A stretch of 64,000 nucleotides of DNA from Novipirellula herctigrandis (GTDB lineage Bacteria > Planctomycetota > Planctomycetia > Pirellulales > Pirellulaceae): contig SJPJ01000001.1 of NCBI GenBank assembly GCA_007859835.1, forward strand, positions 7,807,651 to 7,871,650. Direction: 5' to 3'. A model generated the notes under the pieces. It ran no database searches and was not told the origin of the DNA. It saw only the letters and a program-made list of their open reading frames with translations. Each line of letters starts with the position of its first letter. Position 1 is the stretch's first letter. The translations under genes and the position numbers were made by a program. Below are positions 29,498-37,266 of this stretch, piece after piece.

Positions 29498-29745
29498 TGT
29501 TCTCTCTCAGAGAAGACGGGCCGATCGTCGTCGGGGGCACCCTCGGCGCATTTCTTGCATCCAAGTTCAAAGCCGAGCATGGAATCGCGACCTGCAGGTG
29601 ATCTCACCCACTCACGATGAACCATGGGGGGGGCGTGGCGGACGTGTTGGTTGTGTCCGCAAGCCAGCTGTGCGACCCAGTGACCTTCGTCGTCACGATG
29701 GTAGCCGATAATCGGTTGCTGAATATCGCTGATCGCTTCCTTCAT
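29494..29745 (-). CDS. DUF3565 small protein
   Basis: The 83-residue protein ([40 protein letters not shown], with a later LGCKKCAEG) matches the DUF3565 family pattern of conserved histidines and cysteines, suggesting a metal site. The ATG at 29745 overlaps the Rrf2 gene stop (ATGA); a second ATGA joins it to the heme protein downstream. An ATG six codons earlier (29763) is possible but would ignore the coupling. Function is unknown. It is cytoplasmic, as no signal is seen. Confidence 0.8.
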   Translation of the reverse strand: MKEAISDIQQPIIGYHRDDEGHWVAQLACGHNQHVRHAPPMVHREWVRSPAGRDSMLGFELGCKKCAEGAPDDDRPVFSEREQ

Positions 29746-30170
29746 CGCGCGACACTTTCGCAAAGGGGCGCAATGGGACTGGCCGATTCGACCAAGTCCT
29801 GAATCGTCACTCCGGCAAACGCTTTTTCGGTGGCCTCGTAGGCTCGGTCAAGTTCCGCATGCAACGGACAAAGGTGCGTGTGAGTCTTGAGTCCCAGCGG
29901 GCACTTTTTGATTCGCGCAATGGGTGCGACCGTGTTGATGATGTCAAGGATCGTCACCTTGTTGGTCGCGTGGATCAGTTCGTAGCCACCGCGGGGACCG
30001 GAACGCGACTTCACCAATCCCGCGGCGCAGAGGTCTTGAAGCACACGCGTGAGATAGCGGCGTGGCACCTTGGTTTGTTCGGCCAGCAAGTTCGCCGAGA
30101 CCGGCCGATCGACTTGGCTGCCCATGCAGACGACCGCGCGAAGCGAATATTCAGCGGTTTTAGTGAGCAT
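29742..30170 (-). CDS. Rrf2-family transcriptional regulator
   Basis: The 142-residue protein starts [17 protein letters not shown]. The winged helix [43 protein letters not shown] is textbook Rrf2. Two cysteines in [17 protein letters not shown], plus one or more upstream, could ligate an iron-sulfur cluster as in NsrR/IscR, although the exact three-cysteine spacing of NsrR is not evident. The ATG at 30170 is chosen because the family begins there; the open frame extends to 30272 with unrelated residues. Given the neighbours (heme protein, hmp and ric remnants, nap), sensing nitric oxide or redox state is the likely role. Confidence 0.88.
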   Translation of the reverse strand: MLTKTAEYSLRAVVCMGSQVDRPVSANLLAEQTKVPRRYLTRVLQDLCAAGLVKSRSGPRGGYELIHATNKVTILDIINTVAPIARIKKCPLGLKTHTHLCPLHAELDRAYEATEKAFAGVTIQDLVESASPIAPLCESVAR

Positions 30171-30465
30171 ACGGTTGGTCAAGAAAGAACGTTGAAAAGT
30201 ACACTTCTCGGTAAACACCACCATGACTTGAGTCGTCATCCATTTTTTATCCTCAATGTGCAACCCAATCACGTTACCTAAACGGGGCGGATCGCGTTGG
30301 CTGGCAGCATCTGTCCCAACGTCCGAGAGAGGTAGAAAATGGGGTGTCGAAAATCTGATTCGTAGCTTCCGCGGTGGTCTCCATCGAAAGATACCGCGAA
30401 AAGTGTACGTCTGGGTGCAGAAACATTCTAGCTTGCCTTACTCTGGCGAACAATGGCAATGCTGA

Positions 30466-30672
30466 TCACGAACGCAACAACAAGCAATTGTCGCACTGCC
30501 CCATCTTTGCGAGCACGTCTTCGACGGCGATCCCACGTTTGTCGCATGCCTGAGCGAGTGAGACTTTGCTACCACAACAGTAGTCAATCTTAAGCGATTC
30601 AAAGACACGTGCCCGGGCGGGTGACTGACGAACTTAGTCGCCAACGCTTTGATCGGGATCGAGGGTTAGCAT
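30466..30672 (-). pseudogene. ric/scdA N-terminal (DUF542) domain, interrupted
   Basis: From the ATG at 30672 the frame reads MLTLDPDQSVGD, then TAA at codon 13, then VRQSPARARVFESLKIDYCCGSK and VSLAQACDKRGIAVEDVLAKM, ending at TGA 30466-30468. ARVFE..IDYCCGG...L..AC is the signature of the ScdA_N domain of the iron-sulfur repair protein RIC (YtfE/ScdA), which acts after nitric oxide damage. Some organisms carry this domain alone, so the unit may have been a complete small protein. The stop at a position normally held by a tryptophan or similar residue makes it a probable pseudogene. Confidence 0.8.
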
Positions 30673-30807
30673 GTTTTGGTTTTCGGGGTAGGGTGCGGAA
30701 GATTTTGACACGAACACATTCGGTATAAGATTGCGGGTTGATCGTGATTCGCTGAATCGCATGTTGGAATGATCTACCCTCAATTTTCAACCCAACTCTT
30801 TTTTTTT

Positions 30808-32040
30808 CTAGGCAGCGACTAACTCTTGTTTCGGCGCAAAGAATTCGTAATGCAGGCGGTGTTCGTCGATGCCCAGTGCTTGCAAACAGGCGTGCATGTT
30901 TTGCATGAACGGTTTGGGACCGCAGAAGCAGAACTAGAAGTCGGCGACGGCGACGGCGACGGGCGTGAAGTCGCGAAGTGATTCCGTCGTGACGAAACCT
31001 TCGAGGTTGCCGTTGTCGATGTCGCCAGCGAGCGGTGCGTCGTAGACCGTCTTGGTCTTCACGTTCGCACCAGTCGCGGCGAGATTAGCTAACTCTGCAC
31101 CAAACGCTTGCACCTTGCTGTTGCGTGCCGCTTGAATGAAGGAGAGGTGGGCGTCGGGATTTGCGTGGATGATTGACTTGGCCATCGACAACAGTGGCGT
31201 CACTTCGATACCGCCCGCAATCAGCAGGACCGGTTTGGCAACCAATGCTGGATCAATCGTGAACTCGCCACAGGGTGGTCCAAGTTCAATGCGGTGCCCT
31301 TCTTCAATGCCGTCGTGCAAGTGCGTCGAAATCAGACCGTCGGGTGCGTCGGCGGCCAGAGCCTCTTCGCGTTTGACGCTGATCCGGTAGTGCGGTTGGC
31401 TGCTGCAGTCCGACAGGCTGTCGTTGCGGGGTGACGTGGGCGTATGCGGGTGGTCAATGTGGACCGTGATGTACTGGCCGGGTTTGAATGGTGGCAGTGG
31501 GCCTTCGTCTTCGGGTTTGAGATACAACGACGTCACGATGTCGCTCTCGGGAATCTTTTCGGCCACCACAAACGTGCGCGTTCCATTCCAGCCGCCCGGT
31601 GCGGAGGCTTGCTGTTCGTAGACCGCACCTTCGCGGCCGATGAAGATGTCGGCCAAGAATCCGTAGGCTTCGGAGACCGCTTCGACGATTTCCGGTGTCG
31701 CCGCCTCACCCATCACGTCGCCGCTCGCGCCGAGCAGGTTGCTGCCGGCGATCGGGTAGTGCTCCGCTTTGATACCCAGCGATACGTGCTTTTGAACGAT
31801 CAGCTCGACGGCCGGCATTTGCACGGCGGGATTGTCGATGTGAGTGAAGTAGGCACAGATCGCGCCGGCGAGTGTCTTCGGTTGACCGACGGTGTGCTGG
31901 TGAGCCTGATTGAAGAACGCCTTCACTTTCGGATTGGCCTCGAACATCCGTTCGAAAAAACCGTCGCGTGATGGTTTCTGCGTTGGCTGCCACCAGTGGT
32001 GTGATTGCCTTGACAATCCGAATCGTTTTTTGCTCAGCAT
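30808..32040 (-). pseudogene. hmp: flavohemoprotein (nitric oxide dioxygenase) with late stop and paired frameshifts
   Basis: The globin domain (FFERMFEANPKVKAFFNQAHQH, LAGAICAYFTHIDNP, QKHVSLGIKAEHYPI) is followed by the FAD domain (FKPGQYITVHI, PHYRISVKREE) and the NAD domain (VLLIAGGIEVTPLLSMA). TAG at 30934-30936 replaces the tyrosine expected in DFYFCGPKP, and a 6-base TTCTGC duplication follows. The frame then continues in register to [12 protein letters not shown] and a natural TAG at 30808-30810. Near the start, residues 6-28 are out of frame: an indel in the A-run after codon 5 and a second by the T-run near 31965. The displaced frame reads TIRIVKAITPLVAANAETITRRF. AGGIEVTPL replaces the usual AGGVGxTP. 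Loss of the last 41 residues should disable NAD(P)H use. Confidence 0.88.
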
Positions 32041-32190
32041 CGAGGGTTCAGTGAAGGAAGGACTGGTGGAGAGAATTCAGACGAAAAAAAACGTCACTTC
32101 GAGACATGCACGTTTAGGTATACGCTGAGACAGGCACATCAAGGTGCAGGGTTATCGGGTCCACGTATTTTCCTCGCTCCGTTCTCCACG

Positions 32191-32427
32191 ATGCATCTAA
32201 GAACTGCTGGATACGCCCTTCGCGCCGTCACTTGCTTGGCTGGCCAGACCACCTGGGTTAAAACGCCCTCGTCCGTCGACGCGAGTGCCGGCGTCACAAA
32301 GATCCCACGACGCTATCTGCACCGAGTGATGCAAAACCTAGCAAATGCGGATTTGGTGGAATCGCGATGTGTTTCCCGAGGCGGCTATTCAAACGCGTGG
32401 TCTACGTTGGTAACCGATTGCGAATGA
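32191..32427 (+). pseudogene. Rrf2-family regulator, truncated after the DNA-binding domain
   Basis: MHLRTAGYALRAVTCLAGQ and GVTKIPRRYLHRVMQNLANADLVESRCVSRGGYS give the Rrf2 winged helix, then the frame runs out about 10 residues later in unrelated sequence. A normal Rrf2 protein has about 70 more residues with the cluster cysteines. It is divergent from hmp with 150 bases between, the position expected for an NsrR-like hmp repressor. Its 3' end overlaps the small nap-side gene at 32402 tail-to-tail. A second, intact Rrf2 gene is at 29742. Confidence 0.8.
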
Positions 32428-32692
32428 TCTTGGTGGTGGGATTGCCGGGCATGATGGTGTCGCACCACATTTCGCCCTCGAAGACGTATCGAATTTGAAT
32501 CGCTTGTGCCTCGTCGGCCGCGAAGGCAGCTTCGGCGGTCGCCAATGTCACCGCAGCGTCAGTGGCATGCGATTTCATCTGCACTTGTTGAACATCAGCA
32601 CCACCGGCGAGATCGGCGAACAGCTGCAAGACTTGGTCCTTGGCCCATTCGGCTTGCAGGATTTCGGGAAGCGAGGGTTCGTTGTCGTTCAT
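32402..32692 (-). CDS. small protein of unknown function at the end of the nap locus
   Basis: The 96-residue acidic protein (MNDNEPSLPEILQAEWAKDQVLQLFADLAGGADV, then IRYVFEGEMWCDTIMPG) starts at the ATG at 32692; the upstream 22 codons fall in an inverted repeat and are unlikely to be used. It has no signal peptide. It follows the ferredoxin-type nap gene on the same strand after the repeat. I do not recognise the family. A cytoplasmic accessory role for nitrate reduction is inferred from position. Confidence 0.65.
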   Translation of the reverse strand: MNDNEPSLPEILQAEWAKDQVLQLFADLAGGADVQQVQMKSHATDAAVTLATAEAAFAADEAQAIQIRYVFEGEMWCDTIMPGNPTTKIIRNRLPT

Positions 32693-32704
32693 GATACTAA
32701 GTGG

Positions 32705-32830
32705 GAGAAGCTGACGCAGAGACGCAGACACGGGGAAACGGGGAGAGTACGGGGGCAACGCAGAGAAACCTGGGGCTCAGCTTTGTTTCTGCGTCTCACC
32801 GACTCCCCGTCTCTGCGTCAACTTCTTCTC
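32705..32830. repeat. inverted-repeat element, copy 1
   Basis: The left arm begins GAGAAGCTGACGCAGAGACG (32705). The right arm ends CGTCTCTGCGTCAACTTCTTCTC (to 32830), its imperfect complement, with a further inner CGGGGA/TCCCCG match. The whole could fold into one long hairpin. A second related copy is at 33521-33654. The stop codon of the ferredoxin-type gene lies in the right arm. Confidence 0.75.
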
Positions 32831-33660
32831 CCCGGCCCAGGGCGAATAAATGTGGGCATCAACAGGATTGCATTTTCGGGTGCGGGGCAAACGTAGCGGC
32901 ACACGCCGCAGCCGGTGCAAGTGTCTTCGTCGACCGTTGGCTTGCCGTCGGTGACGGTGATCGCTCCGTCGACCGGGCAACGTTCGCTGCATACCGTGCA
33001 GGTTGTGTGGTGATGCGCGAGACACAAATGCGGGGTGACTTTCGCCGTACCCATGATCGGCGGGATGGAATCAACGAGCACTCCAGGTTCACACGATGCG
33101 ATGCAAGGAAAGTCTTCGCACATCATGCACGCAGACGTGTCGGCTTCGATGACCGGCGTGCCGGCGACATTGCCGAGTCGATCGGAGCCTTTACGAATCG
33201 CGTCGTACGGACACGCCGTGATGCAGTCACCGCATCGGGTGCAACCGGCCAAGAATTGAGATTCGTCAATCGCGCCTGGTGGACGGAAGACGGGGATCGC
33301 TGGCGAGACCGATTTGCGTCCCAAGTCTGTCGGCGGGACGGGGGCGATGTTGATGCCGCCAATGCTTCGCGGCTGTGTCTTGGGGGGCGCCTCCGACGGC
33401 GGTTCCTCTTCTGGCTTGGGATACCGCATCACTAACGGTGCAAACTTGGTCGATGGAATGAACTTCCATATTCGACCACGCAGGAGATCGCGTCGGCTTT
33501 GGTTGGGTCGGGACGGTGCGAAGAGAAATTTTGACGCCGAGACAGGGAGGCGGAGAGTTGCAGAGACCAAGTGTTGCAACACAGAAAAGAAGCTTTGCGC
33601 TGGGCTCTCTGCGTCTCTCCGGCTCTCGTGACTCTGCGTCAACTTCTTATTCTCAGCCAA
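32818..33660 (-). CDS. NapF/NapG-like ferredoxin-type protein
   Basis: The open frame is 280 residues, but the first 45 or so are read through an inverted repeat and are doubtful. SRRDLLRGRIW near residue 55 is a NapF-type opening. Cysteine clusters follow: CTRCGDCITACPYDAI, CMMCEDFPCIASCEPG, CTVCSERCPVDGAI and CTGCGVCRYVCPAPENAI, enough for four [4Fe-4S] clusters. It should handle electron transfer or NapA maturation. No ATG lies between the repeat and SRRDLL. The TTG at 33660 abuts the napB-like stop, and another TTG lies inside the repeat, so the true start is unknown. Its stop is also inside a repeat copy. Confidence 0.75.
   Translation of the reverse strand: MAENKKLTQSHESRRDAESPAQSFFSVLQHLVSATLRLPVSASKFLFAPSRPNQSRRDLLRGRIWKFIPSTKFAPLVMRYPKPEEEPPSEAPPKTQPRSIGGINIAPVPPTDLGRKSVSPAIPVFRPPGAIDESQFLAGCTRCGDCITACPYDAIRKGSDRLGNVAGTPVIEADTSACMMCEDFPCIASCEPGVLVDSIPPIMGTAKVTPHLCLAHHHTTCTVCSERCPVDGAITVTDGKPTVDEDTCTGCGVCRYVCPAPENAILLMPTFIRPGPGRRS
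33521..33654. repeat. inverted-repeat element, copy 2
   Basis: The left arm (from 33521) contains TTTTGACGCCGAGACAGGGA and GGCGGAGAG. The right arm (to 33654) contains CTCTGCGTCTCTCCGGCTCT and ACTCTGCGTCAACTTCTTAT, its imperfect complement. It shares GACGCAGAG and the AAGAAGTTGACGC end with copy 1 at 32705-32830. It lies between the napB-like gene and the ferredoxin-type gene. Confidence 0.75.
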
Positions 33661-34455
33661 CTAATTCACCACCACATCCAACGGTGGCAGCATCGGAACT
33701 TCGTTCATCACCGGGATGGCTTGATCGAGAACGGCCGATGGAGCGTGGCATTGGGTGCAGTTGGTTCGCCAAGGGTGAGTCGATTCCATTCCGGCCCAAC
33801 CATGCGGGCCGCCGTGGCAAGCGCTGCAATTTTCTCGCATCCACTGGGAATGCGGGATCGTTGGCGGTGCGCCCTGGTAGGCACGTTTGCCCTGTCTCGG
33901 TGCTGGCAAACCAACAAAGTTGGTTTCGACATTCGCATCGACGTTTTGAAAGGGTGCCGGTGCCATCGGCGCGTGGCACTGCATACAGTTGCCAAGGAAT
34001 TGGTGCGACATCACGCTGGCTTTCAAGCCTGCCATCTTCACGCCATTGGAATGACAGGCATAGCAAGCGGCATCGGTTGTTTTTTCGACCGGGTGAGGGA
34101 TGACCGGCGGCGCGCCGTTGAACGCCCGACGTGATGCTCGCAGCTTGCTCGACGCTTCCTTTTCAGCTTCGCTTGGTTCGATCTTGGTATAGAGATCGTA
34201 ATCCGCGCCCGGCAACGTTTGAGGCATCGCTTGCCATGACTTCGTCGGTCCCATTGGAGTGTTCGCGATTTCCGCGTAGCTGACCGCCGGGATCAGTTTT
34301 GCATCGCTGGCCGCAGTCCGAGCTAGCTCGCGATCGAGCAACGCGGATTCGTAAAGACCATCGGGTTGCGGCACACCGTCGCCGATACCGACGAAGTAAC
34401 CGATGACTGCAATCGCGATGACCAACGAAAGAAAGATCGTTGTCAGTCGATTCAT
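33661..34455 (-). CDS. napB: tetraheme NapB-like cytochrome with internal duplication
   Basis: The 264-residue protein starts at the ATG at 34455 (ATGA overlap with the napA stop). An N-terminal signal anchor (TIFLSLVIAIAVIGYFVGIG) precedes four CxxCH sites: CYACH, CMQCH, CSACH and CTQCH. The first half has RRAFNGAPPVIPHPV...CYACHSNG...NCMQCHAPM; the second has KRAYQGAPPTIPHSQ...CSACHGG...NCTQCHAPS. The repeated RA[FY].GAPP.IPH block followed by two hemes is the NapB pattern, so the protein looks like two NapB modules in tandem. Ordinary NapB is diheme and about 150 residues. It receives electrons for NapA in the periplasm. Confidence 0.87.
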   Translation of the reverse strand: MNRLTTIFLSLVIAIAVIGYFVGIGDGVPQPDGLYESALLDRELARTAASDAKLIPAVSYAEIANTPMGPTKSWQAMPQTLPGADYDLYTKIEPSEAEKEASSKLRASRRAFNGAPPVIPHPVEKTTDAACYACHSNGVKMAGLKASVMSHQFLGNCMQCHAPMAPAPFQNVDANVETNFVGLPAPRQGKRAYQGAPPTIPHSQWMRENCSACHGGPHGWAGMESTHPWRTNCTQCHAPSAVLDQAIPVMNEVPMLPPLDVVVN

Positions 34456-36881
34456 GACGACACCTTTGCAGCGGTTTTCTTCACGACGCGAACCGCACAC
34501 TTTTTGTAGTCGGGTTGTTTCGAGAATGGGTCGTGCGCTTCGAGTGTTACATTGTTGATCAACTTGGTTTCGTCAAAGAACGGAACGAAGACCGTGCCTC
34601 GTGGCGGTCGCCCGCGTCCGTCAACCCAGACCGGTAATTCGCAAACACCGCGGCGTGACTGGATCGTGACGACTTCACCTTGGCGAATGTTAGCGGCCTT
34701 GGCGTCTTCCATGTGCATTTCCACGTAAGCCGTCGGCATCGCTCGGTTCAGCGGGGCGAGCCGGCGTGTCATCGTGCCGGTGTGCCAATGTTCCAGCACT
34801 CGACCTGTGCAGAGCCACATTGGGTATTCGTCGTCGGGCATTTCTGGCGGCGGAGCGTATTCGTGGAACCAAATCTGAGCGCGTCCGTCGCTGGATGACG
34901 AGTGATAGAAATCGAACTCTTGACCTTCCTTGACGAACGGATCGTCAAACGCAGAGAAGCGAAACCGGGTCTCTCGCCACGAACCGTCTTCTTGTTCGAC
35001 GACCGGCCAACGCAGCCCACGGGCTTTGACATACTCATCGTAGGGGGCCAAGTTCTTATGCTTCATCGTCGTGAATTGCCGGTACTCCTCGAACAAATGC
35101 TTGTCGACATTCGTGTCGTAGTAACGATCGAACTCCCAAACCGGAATCTCTTTGCCGTCTTCGTCTTTGACCGCGAAGATAAACTCGCCGTCCTTGTCCT
35201 TCATCCCCTGGTAGCCCATCTCGAACAACTTGTGTGCGATCGCGATCGTCATCCAAGTGTCGTCACGAGCCTCTCCGGGCGGATCGACCATCTTGAACCA
35301 CTGCTGGGTTCGTCGTTCACTGTTACCGAACATGCCGTTCTTTTCGACCCACATCGCAGCGGGCAGGATCAAGTCGGCCAGCGCGGTGGTCGCGGTCGGA
35401 TAGACGTCACTGACGATTAAGAATTTGTCTTCGAGACTCTTCTTGTCGTTGAAAAGTGCGTTCAAGTTGGGCAGCGTTTGGCCGGGGTTGGTGACTTGCA
35501 CGAGCAAGGTAGTGATGTCACCGCCATCATCCGTTGACTTGGTGAATTGATCGAACATCTTTACCGTGTGGTAGCCTGGCACCTCGTTGATGCTACCGGG
35601 TTTTAGGTTCCAGAACCCTTCGCATTGCTGGCGGTGTTCTGGTTTCGCAACCACGCGGCCACCAGGTAACGCATGTGCGAGCGTGCCGACTTCGCGAACA
35701 GTTCCGCAGGCGGACGGTTGACCGGTGAGGCTGGTTGGGGAGTCGCCGGGACGACCGAAGTGCCCCGACAAAAGATGAACGCCATGAACCAGCGAATTGA
35801 CCGCTGTGCCCATCGTGTGTTGGTTCATCCCCATGCACCACAGCGACGTGATGCGGATATCACGATTGCCAAACAGATCGGCCAGCATACGGATGTCGTC
35901 TGCGGCAACGCCCGACAGCTCCTCAACGTATTCAGGCGTGTACTTGGCAATGCGTTTGCGGAATTCGTCTTCGCTGATTTGCTCGCCCTGCAGCGTCGGC
36001 GTGACTTCTTCGGCACCGCGGAAGTTGCAGTGCTTCTCGACAAACGATTTGTCGTAATTGTCGTTTTCGATTAGCAAATGCATGATACCGAGCGAAATCG
36101 CGACATCGCCGTGTGGTTTCATTTCGAGATAATCGTTCGCCGCGTCGGTGGTTCGCGTTCGACGCGTGCCGATGTCGATGATACGAATGTTTTCGCCGCG
36201 TGACCGACGATCGGTCACTCGCGAGAACAACACCGGGTGCATTTCCGCCGGGTTGTTGCCCCATGTGATCAGCACGTTGCATTCGTCGAGGTCTTGATAA
36301 CAACCGGCCGGTTCGTCGACGCCGTAGGTTGCCAAGAAGCCAGTCACCGCCGACGCCATGCACAGACGCGCGTTGGGATCGATGTGGTTGTTACCGAGTC
36401 CGCCCTTCATGAATTTCTGAGCGGCGTAGCCTTCGGGGATCGTCCATTGGCCGGAGCCATAGAAAGCGAACGTGTCGGGCGAATCAAAGATCCGTTTTGC
36501 AATGATCTCGATCGCTTCGTCCCACTCAATTTCCGTCAATTGACCATCTTTGCGAAGCAGCGGTTTGGTTAGTCGGTCTTTCCCGTAGAGAATGCCCCCG
36601 ACGTGATAGCCTTTGACGCACAACAAACCTTTGTTGACGTCAGCAGCCTTATCGCCGGCAACCGCGACGACGCGACCGTCTTCCACCCCGACTTGAACGT
36701 GGCATCCGGTTCCACAAAATCGACAGGGGGCTTTGTTCCACGACAGCCCATCAGCATCAGGCAGATCACTGACGCCTTCGTCAGCTTGGACGACCGGTAG
36801 CCCAGTGTTGCCGGCAACCATCGAACCGGCTGCAGCCATCGCGGCGGATTTCAAGAAATTACGACGCTTAGAGTCCATCAT
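34452..36881 (-). CDS. napA: periplasmic nitrate reductase catalytic subunit
   Basis: The 809-residue molybdopterin oxidoreductase has a Tat signal (KRRNFLKSAAMAAAG). The N-terminal [4Fe-4S] ligands are C53-x2-C56-x3-C60 (CRFCGTGCHV) and C88 (GLLCVKGYH). C174 in PNARLCMASAV is the expected molybdenum ligand. GRPGDSPTSLTGQPSACG, LPAAMWVEKNGMFGNSERRTQQW and RVLEHWHTGTMTRR are typical NapA stretches. It reduces nitrate to nitrite in the periplasm. It overlaps napD upstream and the napB-like gene downstream by ATGA in each case, so the order is napD-napA-napB on one transcript. Confidence 0.95.
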   Translation of the reverse strand: MMDSKRRNFLKSAAMAAAGSMVAGNTGLPVVQADEGVSDLPDADGLSWNKAPCRFCGTGCHVQVGVEDGRVVAVAGDKAADVNKGLLCVKGYHVGGILYGKDRLTKPLLRKDGQLTEIEWDEAIEIIAKRIFDSPDTFAFYGSGQWTIPEGYAAQKFMKGGLGNNHIDPNARLCMASAVTGFLATYGVDEPAGCYQDLDECNVLITWGNNPAEMHPVLFSRVTDRRSRGENIRIIDIGTRRTRTTDAANDYLEMKPHGDVAISLGIMHLLIENDNYDKSFVEKHCNFRGAEEVTPTLQGEQISEDEFRKRIAKYTPEYVEELSGVAADDIRMLADLFGNRDIRITSLWCMGMNQHTMGTAVNSLVHGVHLLSGHFGRPGDSPTSLTGQPSACGTVREVGTLAHALPGGRVVAKPEHRQQCEGFWNLKPGSINEVPGYHTVKMFDQFTKSTDDGGDITTLLVQVTNPGQTLPNLNALFNDKKSLEDKFLIVSDVYPTATTALADLILPAAMWVEKNGMFGNSERRTQQWFKMVDPPGEARDDTWMTIAIAHKLFEMGYQGMKDKDGEFIFAVKDEDGKEIPVWEFDRYYDTNVDKHLFEEYRQFTTMKHKNLAPYDEYVKARGLRWPVVEQEDGSWRETRFRFSAFDDPFVKEGQEFDFYHSSSSDGRAQIWFHEYAPPPEMPDDEYPMWLCTGRVLEHWHTGTMTRRLAPLNRAMPTAYVEMHMEDAKAANIRQGEVVTIQSRRGVCELPVWVDGRGRPPRGTVFVPFFDETKLINNVTLEAHDPFSKQPDYKKCAVRVVKKTAAKVSS

Positions 36882-37183
36882 GTTTCGTTCCTGATTGAAT
36901 CAAGTTTGTTGGTCTCGGCGGTTTCATCAAACGCGACCATGGCGACGGCCAAGTCGATCACTCCTGGCAACTGTTGTACCGTGTTCCAAATTTCCTGATC
37001 GCGGCGTTTGGTTTCTGAATCGACCACGATCGCCAGCTTACTGCCCGCGGATTCGCCGAGGTCTATCTCAGGAATCGCAGCGATTGACTCGATGCTGTCG
37101 GCATGTTCCGCGACCGAGGATCCAAAGGTGACGACGAGTCCGCTGATTGGCACCGTGCTTGCATTCCTGAAAAGTGGAACCAT
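36878..37183 (-). CDS. napD: NapD chaperone
   Basis: The protein of about 101 residues contains VPISGLVVTFG, HADSIESIAAIPEIDLGE, KLAIVVDSETKRRDQEIWNTVQQLPGVIDLAVAMVAFDE. This is the ferredoxin-like fold and order of NapD, which binds the Tat signal of NapA before export. The ATG at 37183 is preferred to the GTG at 37213 because family members begin close to ISGLVV. The stop overlaps the napA start (ATGA). The 14-bp palindrome at 37216-37229 lies just upstream in the divergent promoter region. Confidence 0.87.
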   Translation of the reverse strand: MVPLFRNASTVPISGLVVTFGSSVAEHADSIESIAAIPEIDLGESAGSKLAIVVDSETKRRDQEIWNTVQQLPGVIDLAVAMVAFDETAETNKLDSIRNET

Positions 37184-37215
37184 GTTCGAAACTGAGGTAT
37201 CGCTAAGGCGCACCT

Positions 37216-37229
37216 CAATGTATACATTG
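37216..37229. promoter_or_regulatory. perfect 14-bp palindrome in the nap divergent promoter
   Basis: CAATGTATACATTG is its own reverse complement. It sits 33 bases upstream of napD and 38 bases upstream of the divergent tetraheme cytochrome, a good place for one dimeric regulator to control both transcripts. It lacks the FNR core TTGAT-N4-ATCAA. A Rrf2-family or CRP-like protein is a candidate, and a Rrf2 gene is at 29742. Confidence 0.5.
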
Positions 37230-37266
37230 TGTGTCGTCAGTGAAACCTCATTTGGAACAGAATTTC

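Noticed and set aside
30180-30420. Operator shared by GAAAAGTACACTTCTC (near 30187) and GAAAAGTGTACGTCT (near 30398)
   Set aside because: The match is imperfect and the second copy has no gene start near it, so chance cannot be excluded.
16618-32040. Stop-codon recoding (for example TAG read as tyrosine) as a reason for many single in-frame stops
   Set aside because: All three stop codons occur at unrelated residue positions, several genes also have frameshifts or deletions, and intact neighbours end with the same codons.
33520-33660. Full-length 280-residue reading of the ferredoxin-type gene from TTG at 33660
   Set aside because: The first 45 codons translate an inverted repeat and have no similarity to NapF/NapG. 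The start is left open.
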